A stretch of DNA of 64,000 nucleotides from an uncultured bacterium (GCA_949292175.1 CASEYJ010000003.1:248001-312000), one strand, 5' to 3'; counted from the first letter of the stretch, positions 26,119-36,271 are shown. The notes: generated by a model from the sequence alone, not told the origin. A program made the numbers and translations.

Positions 26119-26162
26119 ACAAATAAGTCCATAACATTATCAAATGTTATGGACTTATTTGT
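26119..26162. terminator. Bidirectional terminator between hcp and wzz
   Basis: A perfect 19-bp stem beginning ACAAATAAGTCC with a 6-nt loop lies between the convergent hcp and polysaccharide operons. It is the longest perfect hairpin seen in the window. Confidence 0.85.
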
Positions 26163-26179
26163 GTATAATTATTTTTGAA

Positions 26180-27541
26180 CTATTTTATTAAAGCTTCTGC
26201 GATTATATTTTTGTGCATTTCATCAAGCATAGATTTGATTTGCTTATAGAATTTTGAATTAGTCTTCCCAACAGAAGCTAAAAGCACTAATTTGTCAGCA
26301 ACACCAATACTATTAACAAATTCGCTTGAGATATCTGCATTCACAATATTGATATTTCTAACATTTTCTAAATTAGCCAATACACTATTTGGAATATTTT
26401 CAAATGATACCATTGTAATACGTTTATCAGAATTTGCGAGTAACAACAGTTTTAAATCTGAAAAATCGTCTTCAATGTCGTAAATAATGTTATCACCAAG
26501 CATTGAATAAGCAAGTTTTTTGTCTATATTTTCAGCCAAAATTAACGCAAATAATGCGGCAATACCTCCAAAAATAATACCTAATATAATATTGATTAAT
26601 AATTTTGGTGAAGAATATTCAAAATCTCTTAATTTTTGAGGTTCTTTAAGAACTAAAACATTTGAAGAATCTGACATTTCATCAACCAACTTTGCCCACT
26701 CTAACTTTGATGATAAAGTCGCAACTTTTGAAGCATCTTCAGTTACAGCAATCCTTGAGCGCTCTCCAGCTTTTATTTGTCCAGCAAGATTTGACATAGC
26801 TTGTTGTGCAGATTTTGAAAATGCACTCATAGCTGAAAGTCCGCTAGCTCCGGACATTGCTTGCTCCGGCAAACCTGTTGCGCTATTAAGTTTTGCATTT
26901 AATGCACTCTTAGCTTTGTTATATTCAGCTTCAATTACCTTTTTATCAGATTTTGATTTTTCAGTATTTAATTGCTTATGCAATTCAATATAATTATTGA
27001 TAATTGAGTTTACAACTCCATATGCAACTTCAGGTTTTTTATGTTTATACACAATAGAAATTACATTAGTACCTTTTTTGTTTTCAAAAGAAATACCTTT
27101 TTTCAAAAAATCTTTTGTAGATAGTAATTCACCTTCTTTTTTGTTTGGGAATATACCAAATATCTTCTTATATACCAAATGATTTTCTTTTATAACTTTA
27201 TCAATAACTAAAGGGGACTGAATTAATTCTAACTCATTTATAACCGCAGCATTCACTCCAGACACAATTGCGGCCATACCTCCGCCACCACCCAATTCTT
27301 CGATAGCATACGGATTGATTTCCATCATGTTAGAATTGTTTGCTTTGTTAATGTACAAATCACTCTCTACAGCATACTTTTTAGGCAAAACAAATGCCAA
27401 TAAAACAAAAAAGCATACTACGCAAGCGAAAGTTTTAATAAGTAAAAATTTACGATTCCATAATACAAAAAATATCTTTTTGAAATTTATTACTACTTCG
27501 TCATCAAGCTCTTCTCTTTGAATACAAGTTGTCTGTTGCAT
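26180..27541 (-). CDS. wzz: Wzz-type chain-length determinant with degenerate kinase-like C-terminus
   Basis: A 453-aa polysaccharide co-polymerase. One TM helix (about 33-52) follows an N-terminal cytoplasmic part (NFKKIFFVLWNRKF); the periplasmic domain runs to about 320 and includes an Ala/Ser/Gly-rich helix; TM2 (LLINIILGIIFGGIAALFALI) precedes a cytoplasmic tail. The tail of ~110 aa (KRITMVSFENIP, ADKLVLLASVGKTNSKFYKQI) looks like a BY-kinase fold that lacks Walker A and the Tyr cluster. The protein sets polymer length with the Wzy polymerase encoded upstream. AAGGAG precedes the ATG. It is the last gene of the polysaccharide operon. Confidence 0.82.
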   Translation of the reverse strand: MQQTTCIQREELDDEVVINFKKIFFVLWNRKFLLIKTFACVVCFFVLLAFVLPKKYAVESDLYINKANNSNMMEINPYAIEELGGGGGMAAIVSGVNAAVINELELIQSPLVIDKVIKENHLVYKKIFGIFPNKKEGELLSTKDFLKKGISFENKKGTNVISIVYKHKKPEVAYGVVNSIINNYIELHKQLNTEKSKSDKKVIEAEYNKAKSALNAKLNSATGLPEQAMSGASGLSAMSAFSKSAQQAMSNLAGQIKAGERSRIAVTEDASKVATLSSKLEWAKLVDEMSDSSNVLVLKEPQKLRDFEYSSPKLLINIILGIIFGGIAALFALILAENIDKKLAYSMLGDNIIYDIEDDFSDLKLLLLANSDKRITMVSFENIPNSVLANLENVRNINIVNADISSEFVNSIGVADKLVLLASVGKTNSKFYKQIKSMLDEMHKNIIAEALIK

Positions 27542-27579
27542 AAAATCTCCTTATATATTTTAATTGTAAAATAAAAATA

Positions 27580-28818
27580 CTAACTACGCAATTTCAGATT
27601 CTCATCATTACATTTCGTATTTAACAACTTTATCGTAAAAGTTGTATACTTATACGACAAATAAATTCCAGCGATTAAAAAGGATAAAGCTGCCCCATAT
27701 ATTCCGAATCGATGTAATACTGCAAGACCAATAATAGTTAACAGTGTTGCTTCCAACTGCATAGGAATTTTACATTTTTGATTGCCACTTGCAGTTATGT
27801 ATGCTCCATACACAGCTGCCTCAGCAACACAAATATTTCCAGCCATCAACATTATAAGCACCCAATATGCACTTGCATAATAACTTTGGCCATACAACAG
27901 CAACAATAGTAATTTGCCAAATATCAACATAAATATTAACAACCCTACCGTAATTATCAACATTACTTTTAAATTCTTTTTTAGAATTTTTTCAACATTT
28001 TCCTTAGTATTATTTATTAAATCAGGCATCATTTTTTGTACTTGCGCAGCTATAAGTAATCCAATTACTGAAGCAATAGTAAACGCTGAAAAATATAACG
28101 CTGCTTGCTCTTTGGGCAAAAATGTTGACACATATAATGATGAAAGTTGTGAATATAAAAAGCTTGCAATGCTTACCCCAATATATGCCCAAATACTCTT
28201 ATCAATCATTTCACAAAAACGTTTTAGATGATTAAACACCATGAAATAATTAATTTTTGCAAAATATGAACACTGAATAAAATTGATTAATCCTAAGCAA
28301 ATATTCAGCATAAGGAACTTATACAGTGATAATTTGAATATATATGAAAACACTGCAATTAAAGAAATACATGCTGCATATACAATATTGATTTTTGCAA
28401 TTGAATTAAATGTTTTAGTCGCTTGAAAATATGGTAATATTAACAAAAAGAATGTCCCATCAAAGAATGTTCTTATCACAACCATACAAAATAAAATATG
28501 ACTGTCTAACTTGAAAAAGCTGGAGCCAATTGCAATTAATATTCCAACAATAATAGCATTTAACAGAAATAATGATATCTTTAATTTTACTTGTTTTACA
28601 TTCGCCTTAGACGATACCAGAATATAATTATGAAAATCTAAGTTTGCAAACATAAAACAAAATGTTGCAATATTTTTGTAACTTGAAAATAATCCAAAGT
28701 CGTAAACCGGCAAATATCTTGCTATGATAAACAGGATTAGTGTACCAGCGATCTGTCTTGCATACAAAGAAATTGGATATAGATTTTTAGAAATTAAATT
28801 TTTTATTTTACCCAGCAT
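27580..28818 (-). CDS. Polysaccharide flippase (Wzx/PST family)
   Basis: A 412-aa, roughly 12-helix membrane protein of the MATE-like polysaccharide transporter family (AGTLILFIIARYLPVYDFGLFSSYKNIATF is its opening, in two helices). Wzx proteins turn undecaprenyl-PP-linked repeat units across the inner membrane. ATG at 28818 is chosen, one base after the stop of the upstream gene; the longer frame begins with TTG within that gene. Located between the FrhB-like gene and wzz, with the polymerase and transferases upstream, as expected in a Wzx/Wzy locus. Confidence 0.82.
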   Translation of the reverse strand: MLGKIKNLISKNLYPISLYARQIAGTLILFIIARYLPVYDFGLFSSYKNIATFCFMFANLDFHNYILVSSKANVKQVKLKISLFLLNAIIVGILIAIGSSFFKLDSHILFCMVVIRTFFDGTFFLLILPYFQATKTFNSIAKINIVYAACISLIAVFSYIFKLSLYKFLMLNICLGLINFIQCSYFAKINYFMVFNHLKRFCEMIDKSIWAYIGVSIASFLYSQLSSLYVSTFLPKEQAALYFSAFTIASVIGLLIAAQVQKMMPDLINNTKENVEKILKKNLKVMLIITVGLLIFMLIFGKLLLLLLYGQSYYASAYWVLIMLMAGNICVAEAAVYGAYITASGNQKCKIPMQLEATLLTIIGLAVLHRFGIYGAALSFLIAGIYLSYKYTTFTIKLLNTKCNDENLKLRS

Positions 28819-28819
28819 T

Positions 28820-29998
28820 TTATTTTCCAATCTTTAAGATTTTATATTTTATAAAATTCTTGAAAAACTTTGGTAATAATCGATAAAGTGTAATATAAAT
28901 AGGCGTTTTAATATATTTTTTTACGCACGATTTGATGGATTTGTTTTGCACACACAATTCTTCCAAGAATTCAGTCCTATTTTTATGAGCCTTTGAGGAA
29001 GAATGAATATTAGGATTTCCTTTGATTACGACATCTAACGGAACTTCTGTTATTTTTATATAATTATCAGCAAGCTTTAAAAATTCATGTCCTGTTTCGC
29101 TGTTAACTAATATAATCGAAAGTCCCTTTTGATCATTTAACGTTTTATCGTAATCGTCTACTCCCCAAAAGTCACCTATCGTGATGTCGGCAATTCTTGG
29201 AATTTTATTGAATTGACAATCTAAACAAGAGGCGTTAATGGCTATATTACATAAGAAAGACTTCATAAAAGGATCTTTATAGGCTTTTATAAAATATTGT
29301 TTATTATTTGTTGTTATATTGGTATAAATATTATTACTCCAACCTTTAATTTTAGATCTAAAATTAATATTTATCAGTTTTTCATTTGGTTTGTTTTGCA
29401 TAAATTCTTTTTTGTACTTTTCAAATAATATAGTACTAGGAACACCATGGCAAATTAAATCAACAGTAATTAAATTATCATACGTTTTTCTTAAATATGA
29501 TTTAAAACCTGCAATTTGACAAGGAGTACCAGAAAATAAAACATATTTTCCATCTTCCAGATCTTTTTTTGCTTGTTTAAATGTATCACGAGTATTTGAT
29601 TGTACATACTTAGATGAATACATTTTTTCAACTTCTTGCAAAGTTGTAGCTCTGGAGTGGATAACTTGCATATTTTCATCATAAATTACGCCATATACAA
29701 CACCGTTTTGTTCCAAAACATATTTGGCAAATGCTGAGAATGCCCCTCCGGAAGCACATTTTAATCTGATATTTTCATCTTTATTAATAAGAGAGAATGC
29801 CTTTGGTGGATTATTTTTTGAGGCATAATTGTCTAGTGGACAAGTTTTTTCGCACAATCCGCAATTTGTGCATTTCTGTTCATCAATTACTGGTTTATAG
29901 AAGCCATATCTATCTTCTTTGATTGATATTGCTTCCATTGGACAAACGTTATAACAAGCTCCGCAACCTGTACAAGCTTCTTTATTTTCTATTGTCAT
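28820..29998 (-). CDS. FrhB-like (coenzyme F420 hydrogenase beta) iron-sulfur protein of polysaccharide locus
   Basis: A 392-aa protein with two N-terminal [4Fe-4S] motifs (CTGCGACYNVCP and CTNCGLCEKTCP, residues ~9-55), followed by the FrhB N and C domains (CASGGAFSAFAKYVL, LFSGTPCQIAGFKSYL, DLICHGVPS, DITIGDFWG). FrhB itself binds FAD and passes electrons to F420; relatives in sugar loci are commonly paired with pyruvyl transferases, and their reaction is not settled. AAGGGA precedes the ATG. It lies 13 nt after the pyruvyl transferase gene, so they likely act together on the glycan. Confidence 0.85.
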   Translation of the reverse strand: MTIENKEACTGCGACYNVCPMEAISIKEDRYGFYKPVIDEQKCTNCGLCEKTCPLDNYASKNNPPKAFSLINKDENIRLKCASGGAFSAFAKYVLEQNGVVYGVIYDENMQVIHSRATTLQEVEKMYSSKYVQSNTRDTFKQAKKDLEDGKYVLFSGTPCQIAGFKSYLRKTYDNLITVDLICHGVPSTILFEKYKKEFMQNKPNEKLININFRSKIKGWSNNIYTNITTNNKQYFIKAYKDPFMKSFLCNIAINASCLDCQFNKIPRIADITIGDFWGVDDYDKTLNDQKGLSIILVNSETGHEFLKLADNYIKITEVPLDVVIKGNPNIHSSSKAHKNRTEFLEELCVQNKSIKSCVKKYIKTPIYITLYRLLPKFFKNFIKYKILKIGK

Positions 29999-30011
29999 TT
30001 TTTAGTCCCTT

Positions 30012-31220
30012 TTACTTTTTCCAAAAACATTTTATTATATTTTTTACTTCATTTGGTAATATTCTATGATATATAACTCTCCAGATATTCCACAATTTAA
30101 ATTTTATTTGGTTTGATATTGTTAATGAAGTTTCCAATTCACAAATTCTTTCTTCTAATATTTCTGTTTTAATTTTCATTTTTTCCGGAGTAATCTCGAC
30201 AGGAGCTGCCAATGCTTTTTCTAAAAAATCAATTCCTTTTTTTGCTTCCTGTTCAATTTTTTGATTTACAATATCATAATCAGGTTTGAATATACAATCT
30301 TTATCATAAATTTCGTTAATCTTACTTATACATAAATTTTCAATGCCTAACAGTTCTAATACGGATTCAAATCTTGTTGCTCCACGCTTTTTATTTGATA
30401 GACATATAAAAGGTTTGTTGAATATTATTGCAAAACACATTCCATGAAAGGAATCTGTAATCAAAAACTTGCAGTTTTTTATAGCGGATAACCAATTCTC
30501 AATTGTGAGATCCGAATTAGCAGTTTTGATAACTTGCGTATTGTACTTTTGCTCAAAATGTTTATATGCATTATCGTATTCCTTACTGGTATCTAACACA
30601 TAGCTTACAATTTTCTCCGCATAATCTTCCGTTGCCTTCGTGGTTAACTCTTCGTACTTTGATTTATCAATGATAAATACAGGATCAATAATCCATTCAG
30701 CTTTTACATTAAACACATCTCTGCAAATCTCAACCCCGGAATTTTCTCTTACAGAAACGAAATCAAACAATTGCAATGAGCGTTTTACTTTTTCAATAAC
30801 ATGCTTTGGTGTCTCTTTTAAAAATTGCTCTTTATCAACTCCAAAACTCGCCGAAAAAGATATTTTTTTCTTATCTAGATCCACAAAATCCAAATAATAT
30901 TGATATAGGTATTTCCCAAGACATCCTGCACGAAAGATTTGATCTGAACCTACAATAAAAGTATTAAAAACATTATTTAAGTTTTTAAAATCTACGTATT
31001 TTGAACAAAAATCGGTGAAATTTATATATTTGTCCTTAAATGGTGTAATATTTTTAATGTTTTTTTGAGTATTCAAATATTCAATATTTTTGTTATTTAA
31101 ATTTATCCCCTGTAAATTAAACTTATCTTTTAATAATTCAACTAGTGCATAAGCAGTCAACACCGCACCATAATTATTTTGAACCCAAGCATAATTTAAA
31201 ATACAAGCTTTATTATCCAT
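30012..31220 (-). CDS. Polysaccharide pyruvyl transferase (CsaB family)
   Basis: A 402-aa enzyme of the PS_pyruv_trans family: N-terminal ILNYAWVQNNYGAVLTAYAL, the FIVGSDQIFRA strand-loop, and C-terminal FLITDSFHGMCFAIIFNKPFI with the conserved His/Gly. Such enzymes move pyruvate from PEP onto a sugar as a ketal, adding a negative charge to the glycan. GAGGAGG precedes the ATG, which overlaps the end of the polymerase gene by 8 nt. The FrhB-like partner follows directly. Confidence 0.87.
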   Translation of the reverse strand: MDNKACILNYAWVQNNYGAVLTAYALVELLKDKFNLQGINLNNKNIEYLNTQKNIKNITPFKDKYINFTDFCSKYVDFKNLNNVFNTFIVGSDQIFRAGCLGKYLYQYYLDFVDLDKKKISFSASFGVDKEQFLKETPKHVIEKVKRSLQLFDFVSVRENSGVEICRDVFNVKAEWIIDPVFIIDKSKYEELTTKATEDYAEKIVSYVLDTSKEYDNAYKHFEQKYNTQVIKTANSDLTIENWLSAIKNCKFLITDSFHGMCFAIIFNKPFICLSNKKRGATRFESVLELLGIENLCISKINEIYDKDCIFKPDYDIVNQKIEQEAKKGIDFLEKALAAPVEITPEKMKIKTEILEERICELETSLTISNQIKFKLWNIWRVIYHRILPNEVKNIIKCFWKK

Positions 31221-32682
31221 TTAATTTACCTCCTCTAGGTTTTTCTATTAATAAATATAGAATTGGGATAACGATGAAAAACTTAATTAATAAACTAAAT
31301 ATAACTTCAGAATTAATAAATCCGGTATAAAAATACATTATCGGAATATCCAAAAATATTAGTAAATATATGAGCAAAAACAAATCATATTGAATTAAGT
31401 ATTTAAAAGAAAATTCCATTATTGCCAAAAATAACCCGAACAACAATGCATCTATCACAACATAACCAACACCACCGGTATGGAACAGATTTGTTAACCC
31501 ACCAAAAATCAAATTAACATTTCCTCTAAATGCTTCAGGATATATCAATTTTGTAAGTTCACCACTTATCGGATAACCCTTATCTGGGATTACTGATCTT
31601 GGAATAAACATTTGAAATTGTGAAACAAACTGTTTCTTTAAATGAAAATTATTAAAATTGAACAAATCCGAATTCCTATTAACATGAACAAAATACATTA
31701 CACTGTTCGCAAAATTATCTATTCTCTCAATCGAAGAATATACAACATTAACTTCCTTAGTTAATTTTTGAACTTTTCCACTTTGAACATTTTGCATATA
31801 ATTTCTGTACATGAAATATCCTGCGGCAAACAATAGCGTAAACGCAACCGAAAATATAAGAATCAATATTTGCTTCAAATTAATCTTCAAATTTTTAATA
31901 AAAGATAAGCAATATGCAGAATATATTAACGGAATTACAATATAAGATCTTGCCCCGGATATAATCGTCCAAAACAAATAAAATCCCAAAAAAGCATAAT
32001 TTAATAGCTTGATTTTTTTAACTCTTATTTTATCTATAAGAAGATTTTTCAATACAATTAACAAATTTAAACAAGTCAAAACATTAAATAATCTATAAAA
32101 TGCGTTTGCAATTCCATGAGAATATCCATATCGAAATTCAGAAGGGTTTAATAGTGCACTAATAGGATTATAACCTGTTGATATAAAAATTAGCCCTAAT
32201 AGTACAATCAAAACTAATAGCGAAATTTTCAAATATCTTTCTAATTTTACTAACGAAAAATTATACTTTAATACTTTGAAATTTATTCGTGGTTTAAAAT
32301 TAAACAACAAACAAATCACATACGGTGCAAAAATAGCACTTAAAAAAATGAAATAAATAACAGATATTTGAAACAAAAGCCCAGAATCTGATGTGGGTAA
32401 TCTAAAAAATTCAATAAAATTATATTTACTAAAATAAAATAATCCGATTAACAAACAATAAAACAAAGAACAATACATCGTTTGAAAAATTGGAGAAAAG
32501 AAATAAATATTAGAAGATTTATGAGTATAATATGTTGCATATCCCCATTCAAACAATACAAATAAAAATAATAAAACACTTGAAAAAATATAATTTGTTC
32601 CAACAAATAAAAATGCAGCTAATAATAGAATACCTGCCCAAATTATATATGACAATAATTGTTTAGTAGTTAATCTTAGCAT
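31213..32682 (-). CDS. Wzy-like polysaccharide polymerase (O-antigen polymerase family)
   Basis: A 489-aa protein with about 12 membrane helices and one large loop in the second half (about residues 300-380, NSVMYFVHVNRNS, FIPRSVIPDKGYPISGELTK). The FIPR..PDKGYP-type loop is common in O-antigen polymerases, which link repeat units in the periplasm. Sequence in this family is poorly conserved, so the call rests on topology, loop and neighbours. GAGG precedes the ATG. Overlaps: 7 nt with the upstream GT gene, 8 nt with the pyruvyl transferase gene. Confidence 0.75.
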   Translation of the reverse strand: MLRLTTKQLLSYIIWAGILLLAAFLFVGTNYIFSSVLLFLFVLFEWGYATYYTHKSSNIYFFSPIFQTMYCSLFYCLLIGLFYFSKYNFIEFFRLPTSDSGLLFQISVIYFIFLSAIFAPYVICLLFNFKPRINFKVLKYNFSLVKLERYLKISLLVLIVLLGLIFISTGYNPISALLNPSEFRYGYSHGIANAFYRLFNVLTCLNLLIVLKNLLIDKIRVKKIKLLNYAFLGFYLFWTIISGARSYIVIPLIYSAYCLSFIKNLKINLKQILILIFSVAFTLLFAAGYFMYRNYMQNVQSGKVQKLTKEVNVVYSSIERIDNFANSVMYFVHVNRNSDLFNFNNFHLKKQFVSQFQMFIPRSVIPDKGYPISGELTKLIYPEAFRGNVNLIFGGLTNLFHTGGVGYVVIDALLFGLFLAIMEFSFKYLIQYDLFLLIYLLIFLDIPIMYFYTGFINSEVIFSLLIKFFIVIPILYLLIEKPRGGKLNG

Positions 32683-33731
32683 ACAACCTCAGTAAGCATA
32701 TTCTTTATAATTCCAATATTAAACCTTTTTATATTTTCCTGATCTTTTAATAAATTCTCCGCATATTGAGTTTGCCCAAGTGTATTTTCAAGTTTTTCTT
32801 GCAGATCATCGCAACTTTTATGGTTAAAAAATATTGCACCTTCCCCAGCAACTTCTCTGAAAACAGGAATATCCGAACAAATTACCGGAATACCAAAAGC
32901 TTGTGCATCTATTATCGGAATTCCAAACCCCTCATACAAAGAAGGGAATACATATAAAAGTGCATTTTTGTACAATACTTTTAAGGTTTCATCGTCTACA
33001 TAGCCTGTAAAAATTATATTTTGGACATCCACATCCTTAAAACTTTCAGTACTTGCACCCCCAACCAATACTAATTTTACATCTTTATTATCCAATTTGT
33101 TGTATGCATCAATTAACATTGGTATATTTTTTCTCTTGTTCAATGTCGCAACAGACAAAATATATTTCTTAGATTCAATTCCAAATTCAGACAATATAGA
33201 CTTTTGTCTTTCCTCTGAAACTGATACCGTTGGGTTTTCACCAAAGCTGAAAGTGTTATATACAACACACACTTCATCTGGTGAACATTTAAAGAAATCT
33301 ACAATTTCATTTTTTACTGTATCCGAAACTGTAACAATCTTCTTGTAAGCATGTCTTATCGAAAAAATCACAAATTTTACATAAAGACTCTGAGCGAAAG
33401 AAGCGGTATCCGGAGATTTATAAACCCACAAATCATGCAATACCGGATAATAATTCTTGAAAGGAATTTTAAAAATAGGAGTAATAGTATTCGTAAATAT
33501 TATTTTATCTGAGCCCTTAAAAATTAATGACATAGGAAATACTATGTTAAGCCATAATATGTATAAAATTCTTTTAAGAGTAGAATTTTTTATTTTTTCC
33601 AAGAAATGTTTTCTCTTCATTTCTACTTCATACCCCATTTCAACAAGGACGTCATATATGTTTTGAGTATATTGTCCAATTCCAGTTTTTTTATATAGGC
33701 TCAACCCATCTTCTATAATTATTTTTTTCAA
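32676..33731 (-). CDS. Glycosyltransferase family 4
   Basis: A 351-aa GT-B fold retaining glycosyltransferase. The C-terminal half has the family-4 nucleotide-sugar signature: SVATLNKRKNIPMLIDAY, VLVGGAS, IIFTGYVDDETLKVLYKNA, and YVFPSLYEGFGIPIIDAQAFGIPVICSD with the EX7E motif. The donor and acceptor sugars are unknown. The start is TTG at 33731 with GAGG 8 nt upstream. It lies 2 nt after another GT4 gene and overlaps the polymerase gene. Confidence 0.87.
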   Translation of the reverse strand: MKKIIIEDGLSLYKKTGIGQYTQNIYDVLVEMGYEVEMKRKHFLEKIKNSTLKRILYILWLNIVFPMSLIFKGSDKIIFTNTITPIFKIPFKNYYPVLHDLWVYKSPDTASFAQSLYVKFVIFSIRHAYKKIVTVSDTVKNEIVDFFKCSPDEVCVVYNTFSFGENPTVSVSEERQKSILSEFGIESKKYILSVATLNKRKNIPMLIDAYNKLDNKDVKLVLVGGASTESFKDVDVQNIIFTGYVDDETLKVLYKNALLYVFPSLYEGFGIPIIDAQAFGIPVICSDIPVFREVAGEGAIFFNHKSCDDLQEKLENTLGQTQYAENLLKDQENIKRFNIGIIKNMLTEVVC

Positions 33732-33733
33732 GT

Positions 33734-34834
33734 CTATACCTCAGATAATTCCCTGTATTTCGTTTTATTTTGTTCAAGATTAAATATTGCTTTTACTCTA
33801 TTATAAGCGTTATTGCCAAACTCTTTTCTCAAATTATCATCCTTTAATAATTTGTTTATTGCATTTGCTAATTCTTCAGAATTCTTTGGCTCAACTGTAA
33901 ATCCGGTTTCATTGTCAATTGAAACATAATTTACCCCAGTCCCAAGATTCGTATTTATAACAGGCTTACCATATTTCATAGCTTCTAATTGCACAATTCC
34001 AAAAGCTTCACTTTGCATAATTGAAGGAAACAAATACATATCGCAAGCTTTATAATAATTATCAAGATCATTATCCTCAATGCGTCCTAATAATTTAACT
34101 TTATCCTCTAAGTGATTTTCTTTTATGTAATTTTCAAATTCTTCTTTTAATGGTCCGCTACCTCCTATCAAATATACAGCCTGTTCAACTTTTTTCATAG
34201 CATCAATACCATAAATAAAACCTTTGTATTTGACTAATCTTCCAAGAGAAAATATAATTTTTTTATCTTTATATTTTTCTTTTATTTTCAGCACTTTATC
34301 TTGAGAACTATTATCTTGTAAAGAAATACCTTGTGGAATAACAACACATTTTTCTTTGTAAGGACTTATTATTTTTGAAGACTCAATTATATTGGGAGAT
34401 AAAACATGAATTTTATCAACTTGTTCAATAAATTTTTTATATATAAACCAAAAAGGTTTCATTATCTTATCATAACCAATAATATCACTATGGTATGTGA
34501 TGTATAACTTTTTATATTTAGGTCTTGCAATAAAGTGGGCAATTACTGCAAAAATAAATGGCATATGGTAATGAAGAATATCTGTGTTAACCCTTGATAA
34601 TTTCCAAATGAATTCTGGCGAAATCGTATTTGCAGCAAACTCAAATAAAAATTTACAACGATCATAATTTACACCGTTTTCAAATGAAGATTCTTCAGTG
34701 TTTGAACAACACAACACTTCTTTTTCAAAATCTTCATTTGGTAAACTGTCATTAATTTGAGATATTACAGCTTCGATTCCTCCAATATGAGGATATGCAT
34801 ATCTTGTCACGTGTGTGAACTTAGTCTTACCCAT
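33734..34834 (-). CDS. Glycosyltransferase family 4
   Basis: A 366-aa GT4 enzyme: N-terminal YAYPHIGGIEAVISQI (donor-side Gly loop), IIFSLGRLVKYKGFIYGIDAM, KLLGRIEDNDLDNYYKACDMYLFPSIMQSEAFGI carrying the EX7E-type Glu, then LEAMKYGKPVI. It should add a sugar to the lipid-linked unit in the cytoplasm. ATG at 34834 is chosen: GGAGG lies 5 nt upstream, whereas the longer frame begins with a TTG inside that site. The start overlaps the sugar transferase stop by 8 nt. Confidence 0.87.
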   Translation of the reverse strand: MGKTKFTHVTRYAYPHIGGIEAVISQINDSLPNEDFEKEVLCCSNTEESSFENGVNYDRCKFLFEFAANTISPEFIWKLSRVNTDILHYHMPFIFAVIAHFIARPKYKKLYITYHSDIIGYDKIMKPFWFIYKKFIEQVDKIHVLSPNIIESSKIISPYKEKCVVIPQGISLQDNSSQDKVLKIKEKYKDKKIIFSLGRLVKYKGFIYGIDAMKKVEQAVYLIGGSGPLKEEFENYIKENHLEDKVKLLGRIEDNDLDNYYKACDMYLFPSIMQSEAFGIVQLEAMKYGKPVINTNLGTGVNYVSIDNETGFTVEPKNSEELANAINKLLKDDNLRKEFGNNAYNRVKAIFNLEQNKTKYRELSEV

Positions 34835-36200
34835 GTCTTCCTCCAAGTGCCAGAAATACTGCTTTTACAAGAATTCCAATCTCCCACAATATATTTCTAT
34901 GTTTCAAATAATATAAGTCATACTGCAATTTTTCTGCGATATCATCATTCAAAACACAGTGACCTTGATTGATTTGTGCCCAACCGGTCCAACCTGTTTT
35001 TACCCACTGACGGCATTTGTAGTATGGTATTTCATCTGAATAAATATTTACCAAATTTTCCCATTCCGTACGAGGCCCAACTATTGACATCTCACCTTTT
35101 AAAATATTTATCATCTGAGGAATTTCGTCAAACCTTGCTTTTCTTACAAATTTACAGAATGGAATGACTCTATTATCTTCATCTTGTGGTTCTGTATGAC
35201 CTATATTACCGGCTTTTGGAACATAATCATTCTGATACATAGTTCTAAGCTTGTATGCTTTAAAAACTTTCCCGTCCTTACCGACTCTGTTTTGAGTATA
35301 TATTGCTTTCCCGCCATCAGTTAGTTTTACTCTAATACCTATATATAAAAGTATAGGGAAAGTCACTGTTAAAATAATCAGCGCTGCAATTATGTCATAT
35401 GCTCGTTTACAAAAATCATACAGCTTTGAGCGATTATTCATATAATCATAAAATAACCAATTTATTGACATCCTGTCTACAAAATATTTTCCTGTTACCA
35501 TTTCGTAAAATTCAGGCATTTTATAAACTTTCACACTTTTAGGAATACAATTCACCATCTTGGTCAGGAAATCTTCTTCCATACGGCGTTTTATTGCCAC
35601 TATTACAATATCAACCTTTTTGTCATTTATGATTTCATCTAATTCATAAACTTTTGGGAAAACAGTTATATTTGAATCGTTAATTATGTTCTCATCTTCA
35701 CTATCTTCTACAAAACCAACCACATTCATTCTCAAAGCTTTCTTCCCGATAATTTCATCAGCAATAAGCTTTGCATTTGAGTTAGAACCTATAATTAGAA
35801 CATTCTTTATCTTTTTGATATTAAACAAATAATAGTGAAAGCATCTTCTATACAGAAACAATGCAACATAAATAGTAAGCAAGTTAATAAGCACAAACTC
35901 AAAGGATTTCACCTCTGATTCAAACATCAATAACAATATTGTTGCCGGAATTTGTGAAAAAACTATTCCCTCAAAAAGAAGATATGAATTTTTCAATGTT
36001 GAATTAAATTCACGAATCTTATAATTGTCTTTTAAGAATAAAACAACAACTCCTGTTAAAGCAGTCAGAAAAACTGTTATATCCATATGTTCATTAGACA
36101 AACCAAAAGAGCTGTACCAATAAACCGTAGACAAAACTATTATTGTTAAATCAAACAAAAACATTATTAATGTTGATTTAGATAATGCATTATTAAACAT
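34827..36200 (-). CDS. Polyprenyl glycosylphosphotransferase (WbaP/WcaJ type), initiating enzyme
   Basis: A 457-aa enzyme that moves a sugar-1-phosphate onto undecaprenyl phosphate, the first step of repeat-unit synthesis. There are four N-terminal TM helices, a CoA-binding-like domain (NVLIIGSNSNAKLIADEI), one re-entrant helix (DIIAALIILTVTFPILLYIGI) and the catalytic block: TQNRVGKDGKVFKAYKLRTM, ARFDEIPQMINILKGEMSIVGPRTEW. GGAG precedes the ATG. First gene of the glycan operon, as usual. Which sugar (hexose or HexNAc) is not clear from sequence. Confidence 0.9.
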   Translation of the reverse strand: MFNNALSKSTLIMFLFDLTIIVLSTVYWYSSFGLSNEHMDITVFLTALTGVVVLFLKDNYKIREFNSTLKNSYLLFEGIVFSQIPATILLLMFESEVKSFEFVLINLLTIYVALFLYRRCFHYYLFNIKKIKNVLIIGSNSNAKLIADEIIGKKALRMNVVGFVEDSEDENIINDSNITVFPKVYELDEIINDKKVDIVIVAIKRRMEEDFLTKMVNCIPKSVKVYKMPEFYEMVTGKYFVDRMSINWLFYDYMNNRSKLYDFCKRAYDIIAALIILTVTFPILLYIGIRVKLTDGGKAIYTQNRVGKDGKVFKAYKLRTMYQNDYVPKAGNIGHTEPQDEDNRVIPFCKFVRKARFDEIPQMINILKGEMSIVGPRTEWENLVNIYSDEIPYYKCRQWVKTGWTGWAQINQGHCVLNDDIAEKLQYDLYYLKHRNILWEIGILVKAVFLALGGRHG

Positions 36201-36271
36201 TGCTTCTCCAAACTTTTTTCAATTATTATACAATAAATACACCACAAAGTCATAGCCACCCGATCATATTT

